Of a stretch of 64,000 bases of DNA, positions 16,098-24,207 are shown piece after piece (the stretch's first letter is position 1; each line of letters starts with the position of its first letter). Below the pieces are notes generated by a model, which was not told the origin of the DNA, searched no databases, and saw nothing but the letters and a program-made list of their open reading frames with translations. Source of the stretch: Streptococcus alactolyticus (GTDB taxonomy: Bacteria > Bacillota > Bacilli > Lactobacillales > Streptococcaceae); assembly GCF_012277075.1 (NCBI RefSeq), contig NZ_JAAXMT010000011.1:62001-126000 (forward strand). The letters run 5' to 3'. The translations under genes and the position numbers were made by a program.

Positions 16098-16117
16098 TAT
16101 AACCAAAAAAGGTTATA
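16098..16117. promoter_or_regulatory. Palindromic operator before the RM regulator
   Basis: TATAACC, six A, GGTTATA: a perfect 7-base inverted repeat 30 bases upstream of the regulator start, suited to binding by the dimeric XRE protein. It can also form a -10-like TATAAC on the minus strand. Confidence 0.6.
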
Positions 16118-16328
16118 TTGAAGCAAAGCATACAAAATAGGCAATACTAGTTAGCTTATGAATATGCAAAAACACCCCAGAAAGCTCTGCAAAGCGTTCT
16201 GAGGCTTTCGTTTAAAACCAACACAATTATACCAAAATGGTAATACAAAGTCCATAAGAAGCGAAATATGGCTAGATTGAGAATACTATGACAACTACAC
16301 ATTACACAATAAAAGATAATAATATTAG

Positions 16329-16625
16329 CAATACTCATTCATTCTATCACTTGATGGAAATCCATATTGTAAACGTAGTATTAGAGACCAGATTATAAAA
16401 TACGCTAAGCGTGCTGGGGTTAAATACATTCAACCAAAAGGTCTGAGACACTCCCACGCATCATTACTCATTAATGAGTACAATGTAAATGCCCTATATA
16501 TTCAAAGACGATTAGGTCATTCTGATGTCAAAACTACACTTAGTATTTATAGCCATCTATACCCAAATGCCGATTCCGAATTAACAGATAAACTCAATCT
16601 CATATCAAGTGATTTTATCGATTAA
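16329..16625 (+). pseudogene. C-terminal remnant of a second tyrosine integrase
   Basis: The frame opens after a TAG at 16326 and reads 98 codons with no start: ...SLDGNPYCKRSIRDQ..., then KGLRHSHASLLI (His-x-x-Arg motif), RRLGHSDVKTTLSIYSHLYP (second His and catalytic Tyr) to the stop. The N-terminal DNA-binding domains and the first catalytic Arg are missing. It differs clearly from the intact integrase at 5508. A TAGCTACC direct repeat lies 20 bases behind its stop, where an attachment core would be expected. Confidence 0.85.
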
Positions 16626-16644
16626 ATCTCTTTGGCTACCCAAA

Positions 16645-16660
16645 TAGCTACCAAAAGATA
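16645..16660. repeat. Direct repeat right of the RM cassette
   Basis: TAGCTACCAAAAGATA, partner of 13871-13887; GGCTACC also occurs 11 bases before it (16634-16640). Possible attachment core of the vanished element that owned the integrase remnant. Confidence 0.5.
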
Positions 16661-16904
16661 GAAACCTAACTCAAAAGCCTTATTTTAAAGGTTTTTTTCT
16701 TATTTTCCCACTATTTCTAAAACGGGGTGGGTAATCGTTCGGGGAAAACAACGCCGCCCTTTTCCGTGCATGATTTTCCCTTTTTAAATTTCTGAACGTG
16801 TTTAAACGCCTGTATTTGTCCCTATAAGCGTGTTTAAATTCTTGGGGTATTTATGGTATTAGATAAGGTGGTAACGTGGGTAAACGGGGCGTATATTTGA
16901 TTTT

Positions 16905-16990
16905 AGGCTATCACTAAAAGACCCCGCCCCCCCTGTTTACTAACACGGAGAGCCACGGCAAGGTGTTGTCTTGTATCACGCACCATTTTT
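16905..16990. other. Candidate transfer origin (oriT)
   Basis: GC-rich island inside AT-rich DNA: GACCCCGCCCCCCC, then CTGTTTACTAACACGG and GAGCCACGGCAAGG. A C-run followed by CTAACA is reminiscent of the nick region of the Tn916/ICEBs1 oriT family, and MTnSag1 is reported to carry a Tn916-like oriT. This rests on resemblance only. Confidence 0.35.
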
Positions 16991-17083
16991 TAAGAATTTA
17001 AAGGGGTGTCATGTAACCTTGAAAAGCCTTATTTTGATTATATTTTATTTACCAGTTAACTTTCTATCTGTTCCGCTTTTAGA

Positions 17084-17746
17084 TTGCTACTGATATTGCT
17101 TTTTGGTATACTTGAGACGTGGGTGTTTCTCCATTTTCCAATTATTCTTGACGGCATTATTGAGGCTGACGAAACTTTTTTCGCCATCTCGTACAAGGGC
17201 AATCATAGCAAGAGTAAGACATTTGCTATGCCACGCAAGGCTCATAAGCGTGGTCATTCTACACATATCAGAGGCTTGTCCCAAGAAAAGGTATGTGTTC
17301 CTTGTGCGGTTAATAGGAATGGCTTGTCTATCTCCAAGATTACGAATACTGGTAGAGTTTCTACAAGAGATTTACATCATATTTATGATGGTAGGATTAA
17401 GACCAATTCCACTCTTGTTACGGACAAGATGAACTCCCATGTGAGATTTACAAATGCCAATGGCATTGACCTTGTGCAGTTAAAGACTGGCAAAGCCAAG
17501 AAAGGCATTTATAATATCCAACATATCAATAGCTACCATAGCCAGCTAAAGAGGTTTATGCGTGGCTTTAACGGTGTTTCTACCAAGTATCTGAACAACT
17601 ATCTTGTGTGGAATAACCTTGTAAATTACGCCAAAGAAAGCGACATGGAGAAAAGGAACATCTTCTTAACTTTTGTTTTGGCAACATTGAAAACTGCTAA
17701 ATGCAGAGATTTATCAAACAGACCAGCAGTTCCTCTGGTCGCCTAA
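17084..17746 (+). pseudogene. IS1595-family (ISXO2-like) transposase, N-terminally truncated
   Basis: From about 17147 the protein is clearly an ISXO2-like DDE-type transposase: first catalytic Asp in GIIEADETFF, second in LVTDKMNSH, and the C-terminal INSYHSQLKRFMRGFNGVSTKYLNNYLVW block with its conserved Asn. The first 20 or so residues from the ATG at 17084 are hydrophobic and unlike the family, and the expected N-terminal zinc ribbon and HTH are absent, so the 5' part has been lost or frameshifted. The C-terminus runs up to the lnu(C) leader. Probably not active on its own. Confidence 0.75.
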
Positions 17747-17769
17747 TTAGAATTTGTGGAGATGATAAG

Positions 17770-18264
17770 ATGGTCAATATAACAGATGTAAAACAGATTC
17801 TTCAATTTGCAATAGATGCGGAGATTAAAGTCTTTCTTGATGGTGGCTGGGGTGTAGATGCTCTTCTTGGATATCAGTCAAGAGCCCATAATGATATTGA
17901 CATTTTTGTAGAAAAGAACGATTATCAGAACTTTATAGAAATAATGAAAGCTAATGGCTTTTATGAGATTAAGATGGAATATACAACATTGAACCATACT
18001 GTATGGGAAGATTTGAAAAACAGAATTATTGATTTGCATTGTTTTGAATATACGGACGAAGGTGAAATTCTTTATGATGGGGATTGTTTTCCGGTAGAAA
18101 CTTTTTCGGGTAAAGGAAGAATTGAGGAAATAGAGGTTTCCTGTATTGAACCATATAGTCAAGTAATGTTCCATCTGGGATACGAGTTTGATGAAAATGA
18201 TGCACATGATGTGAAGTTATTGTGTGAGACATTTCATATCGAAATTCCAAATGAGTATAGATAA
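17770..18264 (+). CDS. lnu(C): Lincosamide nucleotidyltransferase Lnu(C)
   Basis: 164 residues, the exact length of Lnu(C); the ATG at 17770 has GTGGAGATGATAAG upstream and the longer frame from 17701 is transposase-gene overlap. It adenylylates lincomycin and clindamycin with ATP and confers lincosamide (L) resistance. Nucleotidyltransferase motif at 29-57 (VFLDGGWGVDALLGYQSR, then HNDIDIFV, giving the G-W and DxD metal-binding residues), followed by LNHTVWEDLKNRIIDLHCF. It follows an IS1595-type transposase as in MTnSag1, so it is acquired cargo. A hairpin terminator follows. Confidence 0.96.
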   Translation: MVNITDVKQILQFAIDAEIKVFLDGGWGVDALLGYQSRAHNDIDIFVEKNDYQNFIEIMKANGFYEIKMEYTTLNHTVWEDLKNRIIDLHCFEYTDEGEILYDGDCFPVETFSGKGRIEEIEVSCIEPYSQVMFHLGYEFDENDAHDVKLLCETFHIEIPNEYR

Positions 18265-18283
18265 CTGCAAATAACAGTTTGTA

Positions 18284-18303
18284 GGGGAGTTCTGATACTC
18301 CCC
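18284..18303 (+). terminator. lnu(C) terminator
   Basis: GGGGAGT / ACTCCCC stem with loop TCTGAT, 19 bases behind the lnu(C) stop; the T tract is weak. Confidence 0.6.
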
Positions 18304-18348
18304 TATAAAAATGGCTATTTATCAACTGTTTGTTGTGACATAGCCAAA

Positions 18349-18394
18349 TAAAAAAGCCTGCTCGGGCAAGCAGGACAACACACATAAAAAACTT
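18349..18394 (-). ncRNA. Short minus-strand transcript unit A (about 45 nt)
   Basis: Promoter TTGTAG (18425-18430), 18-base spacer, TATAAT (18401-18406), all on the minus strand, followed within 25 bases by a strong terminator: CCTGCT / AGCAGG stem (18357-18374) and six T. The product would be little more than a leader plus terminator. The overlapping reading frame MNKFFMCVVLLARAGFFIW has no ribosome site and reads through the hairpin. Confidence 0.45.
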
Positions 18395-18459
18395 ATTCAT
18401 ATTATACCACAATCGCTTACAGTGCTACAATAAGAACATGGATACCTTTTTTTATGCAA

Positions 18460-18525
18460 ATAAAAAGCCGTGGAATAAACCACGGAAGAAAATCACAATA
18501 TATCTATCTAAGTACACTACTATTA
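18460..18525 (-). ncRNA. Short minus-strand transcript unit B (about 65 nt)
   Basis: Extended -10 promoter TGCTATAAT (minus, -10 at 18532-18537) followed by a terminator hairpin CCGTGG / CCACGG (18468-18485) and a run of five T. It lies in tandem upstream of unit A. No clear coding sequence. Confidence 0.45.
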
Positions 18526-18573
18526 TAGCATAAGCGGTTATTGAAATGATTAATATAAGGCGCTGAATGTAGT

Positions 18574-18590
18574 AAAAAGTAGTACTTTTT
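18574..18590. promoter_or_regulatory. Perfect palindrome, possible operator
   Basis: AAAAAGTA-G-TACTTTTT, 8-base arms, 40 bases before the 61-aa gene and 37 bases upstream of the unit B promoter; a possible binding site shared by both directions. Confidence 0.45.
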
Positions 18591-18629
18591 CTGTTTCTTT
18601 TACGAATAGATAAGTAAGGAGGTATCGTT

Positions 18630-18815
18630 ATGTTATATTATGATGAATTTAAAGAGGCAATCGAACGTGGTTTTATAAAGGGAGATACTGTTCAGATTGT
18701 TAGAAAAAATGGGATAGTATTTGATTATGTTCTCCCTAATGAACCAGTAAAGCCCCATGAGGTTGTCACCATTGAAAAGGTAGCAGACGTTTTGGAAGAG
18801 CTAAAAGAATGGTAA
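18630..18815 (+). CDS. Hypothetical small island protein (61 aa)
   Basis: Last gene before attR: hydrophilic, acidic (MLYYDEFKEAIERGFIKGDTVQIVRKNG...VLEELKEW), with an excellent AAGGAGG ribosome site. I recognise no family. An adjacent terminator and the attachment site place it inside the island. Confidence 0.7.
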   Translation: MLYYDEFKEAIERGFIKGDTVQIVRKNGIVFDYVLPNEPVKPHEVVTIEKVADVLEELKEW

Positions 18816-18849
18816 CACAAAAACAGCCCGAACATTTTCACTATATCAT

Positions 18850-18875
18850 AAAAGCACCCGTTTGGGTGCTTTTTT
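18850..18875 (+). terminator. Terminator at the right end of the island
   Basis: AAAAGCACCC / GGGTGCTTTT stem with loop GTTT and more T; 26 bases before attR, so it shields ftsA from island transcription. Confidence 0.85.
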
Positions 18876-18900
18876 CCTGCCTGCTGAACTCGTAAATTTG

Positions 18901-18929
18901 TTATAAAATTTGTTACGATTTTTGTTACG
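18901..18929. repeat. attR of the island (29-bp direct repeat)
   Basis: Identical to 5433-5461. The flanking bases differ on both sides, which fixes the core at 29 bp. It lies 218 bases upstream of the ftsA start, so the ftsA promoter is kept. Confidence 0.9.
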
Positions 18930-19030
18930 TGTATTTTATCGTAATTAATATATTCTATCTATAAATATTAGTATGTGTTTTATACTGTAACGTTTTTTAC
19001 AATATTAATAGTAGGGAAATTTCTATAACA

Positions 19031-19074
19031 AAAAACGTAAAATGATAACATTTTACGTTTTTTTATGATATAAT
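19031..19074 (+). promoter_or_regulatory. ftsA promoter overlapped by a hairpin
   Basis: A 14-base inverted repeat (AAAAACGTAAAATG, loop ATAA, CATTTTACGTTTTT; 19031-19062) is followed by TATAAT at 19069-19074. The right arm covers the expected -35 region, so the element can be a terminator for incoming transcription with the ftsA promoter built on it. Confidence 0.6.
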
Positions 19075-19147
19075 ATTTTCTGAATACTTCTGATTTTATG
19101 CAGATTTTAGAATAGTAAATGAATGGAAAGATAGAGAGGTCGAGTGA

Positions 19148-20512
19148 ATGGCTAGAAATGGCTTTTTTACAGGTTTGGATATAGGGACAAGCTCGATTAA
19201 AGTTCTCGTAGCAGAATTTGTTTCTGGCGAGATGAACGTCATTGGTGTGAGCAACGTTCCCAGCACTGGAGTAAAAGATGGAATTATTATAGATATTGAA
19301 GCTGCTGCTGAAGCAATCAAAAAAGCGGTTGAACAAGCAGAAGAAAAAGCCGGAATGACCATTGATAAGATTAACGTTGGTCTTCCAGCTAATCTTCTTC
19401 AAATCGAGCCTACTCAAGGGATGATTCCCGTTCCTAGCGAATCAAAAGAAATTAAAGACGAAGATGTTGATAGTGTCGTGAAATCAGCTTTGACAAAAAG
19501 CATTACGCCAGAGCGTGAAGTGATTTCACTCATTCCAGAAGAGTTTATCGTGGATGGTTTCCAAGGTATCCGTGACCCTCGTGGCATGATGGGTATTCGC
19601 TTGGAAATGCGTGGCTTGATTTACACTGGGCCAAGCACGATCCTTCACAATCTTCGCAAGACAGTAGAGCGTGCTGGTATTAGCGTGGAAAACGTGATTA
19701 TTTCACCACTAGCTTTGGCGAAATCAGTTCTCAACGAAGGGGAACGTGAATTTGGTGCTACTGTGATTGATATGGGTGGCGGTCAAACAACAGTCGCTTC
19801 AATGCGCGCACAAGAGTTGCAATACACAAACATCTACCCAGAAGGTGGAGAGTATGTCACAAAAGACATTTCGAAAGTCTTGAAGACATCAATGCAAATT
19901 GCAGAAGCGCTTAAATTCAACTTTGGACAAGCAAACTTGGCAGAAGCAAGTGAGTCAGAAAGTGTTCAAGTTGATGTGGTTGGTAGTGACACGCCAATTT
20001 CAGTGAGCGAGCATTACTTGGCAGAAATCATTTCTGCGCGTGTTCGCCACATCTTAGACCGTGTCAAACAAGATTTGGAACGTGGACGCCTCTTGGATTT
20101 GCCAGGAGGGATTATTCTTGTCGGTGGTGGAGCGATCATGCCAGGTGTGGTTGAGTTGGCTCAAGAAATTTTCGGAACCACTGTTAAACTCCACGTGCCA
20201 AACCAAGTGGGTATCCGTAACCCAATGTTTGCCAACGTGATTAGTTTGGTAGAATACGTTGGCATGATGAGCGAGGTAGATGTGATTGCTCAACGTGCGG
20301 TTTCTGGTGAAGAACTCCTTAGACGTAAGCCAGTGGATTTTGAACCAGAACCACAACCACGTCCAGTCTATCAACCAGCTCCAGAGCCTGTTGCTCCAGT
20401 AGTTAGCGAGCCTACACCGCAGGCTCCTCAGGGTATTCCTGCTCATAAGGAGCCATCAAGACCTAGCCTGACAGAGCGTATTCGTGGTCTTTTTGGAAGT
20501 ATGTTTGATTAA
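19148..20512 (+). CDS. ftsA: Cell division protein FtsA
   Basis: Actin-like protein that anchors FtsZ to the membrane. 454 residues: phosphate-1 motif near 8-18 (FTGLDIGTSSIKVLV), SHS2 1C subdomain, phosphate-2 near 205 (GATVIDMGGGQTTVA), adenosine motif (GGIILVGGGAIMPGV), then a Pro-rich linker (about 395-435) and the conserved C-terminal amphipathic helix (LTERIRGLFGSMFD). 22 bases before ftsZ. With the island inserted upstream it depends on its own promoter near 19069. Confidence 0.98.
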   Translation: MARNGFFTGLDIGTSSIKVLVAEFVSGEMNVIGVSNVPSTGVKDGIIIDIEAAAEAIKKAVEQAEEKAGMTIDKINVGLPANLLQIEPTQGMIPVPSESKEIKDEDVDSVVKSALTKSITPEREVISLIPEEFIVDGFQGIRDPRGMMGIRLEMRGLIYTGPSTILHNLRKTVERAGISVENVIISPLALAKSVLNEGEREFGATVIDMGGGQTTVASMRAQELQYTNIYPEGGEYVTKDISKVLKTSMQIAEALKFNFGQANLAEASESESVQVDVVGSDTPISVSEHYLAEIISARVRHILDRVKQDLERGRLLDLPGGIILVGGGAIMPGVVELAQEIFGTTVKLHVPNQVGIRNPMFANVISLVEYVGMMSEVDVIAQRAVSGEELLRRKPVDFEPEPQPRPVYQPAPEPVAPVVSEPTPQAPQGIPAHKEPSRPSLTERIRGLFGSMFD

Positions 20513-20522
20513 TAATAAGTGA

Positions 20523-21856
<1,334 letters not shown>

Positions 21857-21857
<1 letters not shown>

Positions 21858-22531
21858 TGACGGATTTTCAAAAGAATAAAGACCTTGTTTTTGAACAAGT
21901 AGCGCAGGCAGCGCAAGCCGCTAATCGCTCTAAGGATAGTGTCAATATTATCGCAGTGACGAAGTACGTTGACAGTGGTGTGGCTGCTCGTCTTGTTGAT
22001 ACTGGCATTACCCATATTGGGGAAAACAGGGTTGATGTTTTTCTTGATAAATACGAAGCTTTGAAAGACAGACCTTTGACTTGGCATTTGATTGGAAGTT
22101 TGCAACGCCGTAAAGTTAAAAATGTGATTAACTTGGTGGATTACTTCCATGCCTTAGATTCTGTCAAATTGGCTTTAGAAATTCAGAAACGAGCGGAGCA
22201 TACAATCAAATGTTTCCTACAAGTCAATATTTCAGGTGAAGAGAGTAAGCACGGTTTTAAAGTTTCGGAAATTGACGAAGCTTTAGCCGCTATCTCTGAA
22301 TGTGATAAAGTGGAACTGGTGGGCCTAATGACAATGGCTCCGAAAGATGCTTCTGGAAATGAGATAAACGACATTTTTGGTAGAGCAAATCAGATTAGAC
22401 AAGAGTTACAAAAACGTGGTTTACCCCATATGCCATTTACAGAATTAAGTATGGGGATGAGCGGTGATTTTAAGCTTGCTATTCAAAACGGAGCGACTTT
22501 CGTCAGAATTGGGACATCATTCTTTAAGTAA
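21857..22531 (+). CDS. ylmE: PLP homeostasis protein YlmE (YggS/PROSC family)
   Basis: 224 residues, single-domain alanine-racemase-like barrel with the PLP lysine in [16 protein letters not shown], the [11 protein letters not shown] segment, [15 protein letters not shown], and the family signature [28 protein letters not shown] at the end. It balances pyridoxal phosphate and is regularly found in the ftsZ-sepF cluster of Firmicutes. It starts at the ATG that overlaps the ftsZ stop codon. Confidence 0.95.
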
Positions 22532-22542
22532 CAGGAGAAAAG

Positions 22543-23139
22543 ATGGCATTTAAAGACAGATTTGAGAAAATAATTTCATATTTTGATACTGATGAAGTTA
22601 GTGACGTTGAGCCAACAGTGAGTGAGGAGGTCAAGCCTTCTGCCTCTCAAGAGAGTGAAAAGGTCCAGCCAATCAAACGACCAATGGAACAACCTCAACC
22701 ATCTAACCGCGTTCAACACGTGGTTAATGGTAACGATGCTCAACGCTCATCTTCATCTCAACAAAAGAGGACGGTAGAAGATATGCAACGTGTTCGCGCA
22801 TTAAACCAACGCCGTGAAGAGCAAGCAAATGTGAATCAACAAACTACAACTATTACGCTTAAATACCCTCGTAAATATGAGGATGCTCAAGAAGTAGTGG
22901 ATTTGTTAAACAATAACGAATGTGTTTTGATTGATTTTCAATACATGCTAGACGCTCAAGCACGTCGTTGCCTTGATTTCATTGATGGCGCAAGTAAAGT
23001 GCTTTATGGAACACTTCAAAAAGTAGGTAGTTCAATGTACCTTTTGACACCATTTAATGTGATTGTCAATGTTGAAGAACTTCCAATGCCAAATAATGGT
23101 CAAGATGTCGGATTTGATTTTGACATGAAAAGACGCTAA
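22543..23139 (+). CDS. sepF: Cell division protein SepF
   Basis: 198 residues. N-terminal amphipathic membrane-binding helix ([14 protein letters not shown]), a disordered Ser/Gln/Pro-rich linker (about 20-105), and the C-terminal SepF domain ([32 protein letters not shown]...[24 protein letters not shown]). It polymerises and ties FtsZ to the membrane in parallel to FtsA. Good AACAGGAG ribosome site. Confidence 0.97.
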   Translation: MAFKDRFEKIISYFDTDEVSDVEPTVSEEVKPSASQESEKVQPIKRPMEQPQPSNRVQHVVNGNDAQRSSSSQQKRTVEDMQRVRALNQRREEQANVNQQTTTITLKYPRKYEDAQEVVDLLNNNECVLIDFQYMLDAQARRCLDFIDGASKVLYGTLQKVGSSMYLLTPFNVIVNVEELPMPNNGQDVGFDFDMKRR

Positions 23140-23151
23140 TATAGATAACAT

Positions 23152-23412
23152 ATGATTTTTATATTAATTGTATTACTAAAGACGATTCAGTTTTATTCTT
23201 ATCTACTATTTGCTTACGCTTTACTGTCTTGGTTCCCAGGAGCCTACGATACTTGGTTGGGGCAGGTTTTGACACAAATTGTTGAGCCTGTGATTAGACC
23301 TTTCCGACGTTTTAACCTTCAATTTTTGGGGTTAGATTTTACGATTATAGCTGTGGTGTTCGCTCTTAATATTTTGAGCCGCATTCTGATTATGGTATTC
23401 ACATCCTTATGA
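23152..23412 (+). CDS. ylmG: YggT-family membrane protein YlmG
   Basis: 86 residues with two transmembrane helices (about 1-25 and 60-82) and the family motif WFPGAYDTWLGQVLTQIVEPVIRPFRR between them. Conserved next to sepF in Gram-positive bacteria; it has been linked to division and nucleoid organisation, but the mechanism is unclear. It overlaps ylmH by 4 bases. Confidence 0.93.
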   Translation: MIFILIVLLKTIQFYSYLLFAYALLSWFPGAYDTWLGQVLTQIVEPVIRPFRRFNLQFLGLDFTIIAVVFALNILSRILIMVFTSL

Positions 23413-24197
23413 CATCACAAGGAGTCTATCAACATTTTCGACCTGAGGAGCATGACTTTATTGATAAAATAACACGTCTTGCTCAGCGGGTAGAAGAAAC
23501 CTATGCCTATGTTTTGACGGAGTTTTTAAATCCTCGTCAAATCGAGATTGCGAAAACGGTGGTTAATCATTTTGGACTGAAAGCATTTGTGTCCAGTGAT
23601 TATTATGCTAGTGAATATGCCCGTCTGATTATCGCACCAGAATATTATGTCTGTCAGGTAGAAGATTTTGAATTAGCCTTGCTTGAAGTGCGTTACCAGT
23701 CAAAATTTGCCCAGTTAAGCCATGCACAGATTATGGGAACTCTCCTTAATCATCTTGGCATTAAACGGACAGTCATCGGTGATATTTTGGTAACAGATGG
23801 CTACGCTCAGGTGTTAGTTTCGCGAAATATGTCTGATTATATTAGAATCCATACAACAAAGATAGCCAGAACGAGTGTTTCATTGAGAGAAATTCCTCTA
23901 AGCGATATCATCGTTGCAAATCAGGCTAGTCTGCAGCTAAACGTCATCGTGTCAAGTATGCGTCTGGATAAGATTCTGGCAACTGTGCTAAAGCTATCAA
24001 GAACGCAAGCTGCGCAGTTAATAGGAACAGGTAAAGTCAAACTTAATTATCAACTGATCGATAAAACAGCGACAGTTCTTCAAGTTGGAGATTTAGTTAG
24101 TGTAAGAGGATTTGGTCGATTTTCAATTTTGAGCGATAATGGGATAACCAAAAACGGCAAATTGAAATTGACCATAGATAAGATGATACATAAATAA
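23409..24197 (+). CDS. ylmH: YlmH, S4-domain RNA-binding protein
   Basis: 262 residues: N-terminal YlmH-specific domain (YQHFRPEEHDFIDKITRLAQRVEE...) and a C-terminal S4 RNA-binding domain (MRLDKILATVLKLSRTQAAQLIGTGKVKLNYQ...VQVGDLVSVRGFGRF). In Bacillus the family acts on stalled 50S ribosomes in quality control. ATGA overlap with ylmG and 10 bases before divIVA. Confidence 0.95.
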   Translation: MTSQGVYQHFRPEEHDFIDKITRLAQRVEETYAYVLTEFLNPRQIEIAKTVVNHFGLKAFVSSDYYASEYARLIIAPEYYVCQVEDFELALLEVRYQSKFAQLSHAQIMGTLLNHLGIKRTVIGDILVTDGYAQVLVSRNMSDYIRIHTTKIARTSVSLREIPLSDIIVANQASLQLNVIVSSMRLDKILATVLKLSRTQAAQLIGTGKVKLNYQLIDKTATVLQVGDLVSVRGFGRFSILSDNGITKNGKLKLTIDKMIHK

Positions 24198-24207
24198 GGA
24201 GAATTCA

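Larger units (their letters stand above)
16661..18337 (+). mobile_element. MTnSag1-like mobilizable element with lnu(C)
   Basis: An IS1595-family transposase region followed at once by lnu(C) is the arrangement described for MTnSag1 (ISSag10-related) of S. agalactiae, about 1.7 kb long and mobilized by Tn916. The ends are not resolved: GGCTAT...ATAGCC at 18312-18337 is a candidate right end and GGCTATCAC at about 16906 a candidate left end, but no clear terminal inverted repeats or target duplication could be matched by eye. The stretch 16661-17083 holds no gene; it contains GC-rich blocks unlike the surrounding AT-rich DNA. Confidence 0.65.
5433..18929. mobile_element. PICI-like integrated island (13.5 kb)
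   Basis: Bounded by perfect 29-bp direct repeats. In order from the left: integrase and repressor on the minus strand, then on the plus strand Cro-like protein, BRO antirepressor, five very short genes, MerR-like HTH protein, primase, P4-type helicase and iteron origin, followed by cargo (EcoRI-type restriction-modification operon, integrase remnant, MTnSag1-like lnu(C) element). The int / divergent regulators / primase-helicase / origin order is that of PICI satellites of Gram-positive cocci. No terminase small subunit, capsid or lysis gene is visible, so it is either a reduced PICI or another satellite type. AT-richer than the flanking core genes. It sits between divIB and ftsA. Confidence 0.85.

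Noticed and set aside
18026..18412. 128-aa minus-strand ORF (MNKFFMCVVLLARAG...)
   Set aside because: It runs antisense through lnu(C), lacks a ribosome site, and its start reads across the unit A terminator hairpin.
5433..18929. Complete prophage
   Set aside because: No terminase, portal, capsid, tail or lysis genes; only the early/replication part is present.
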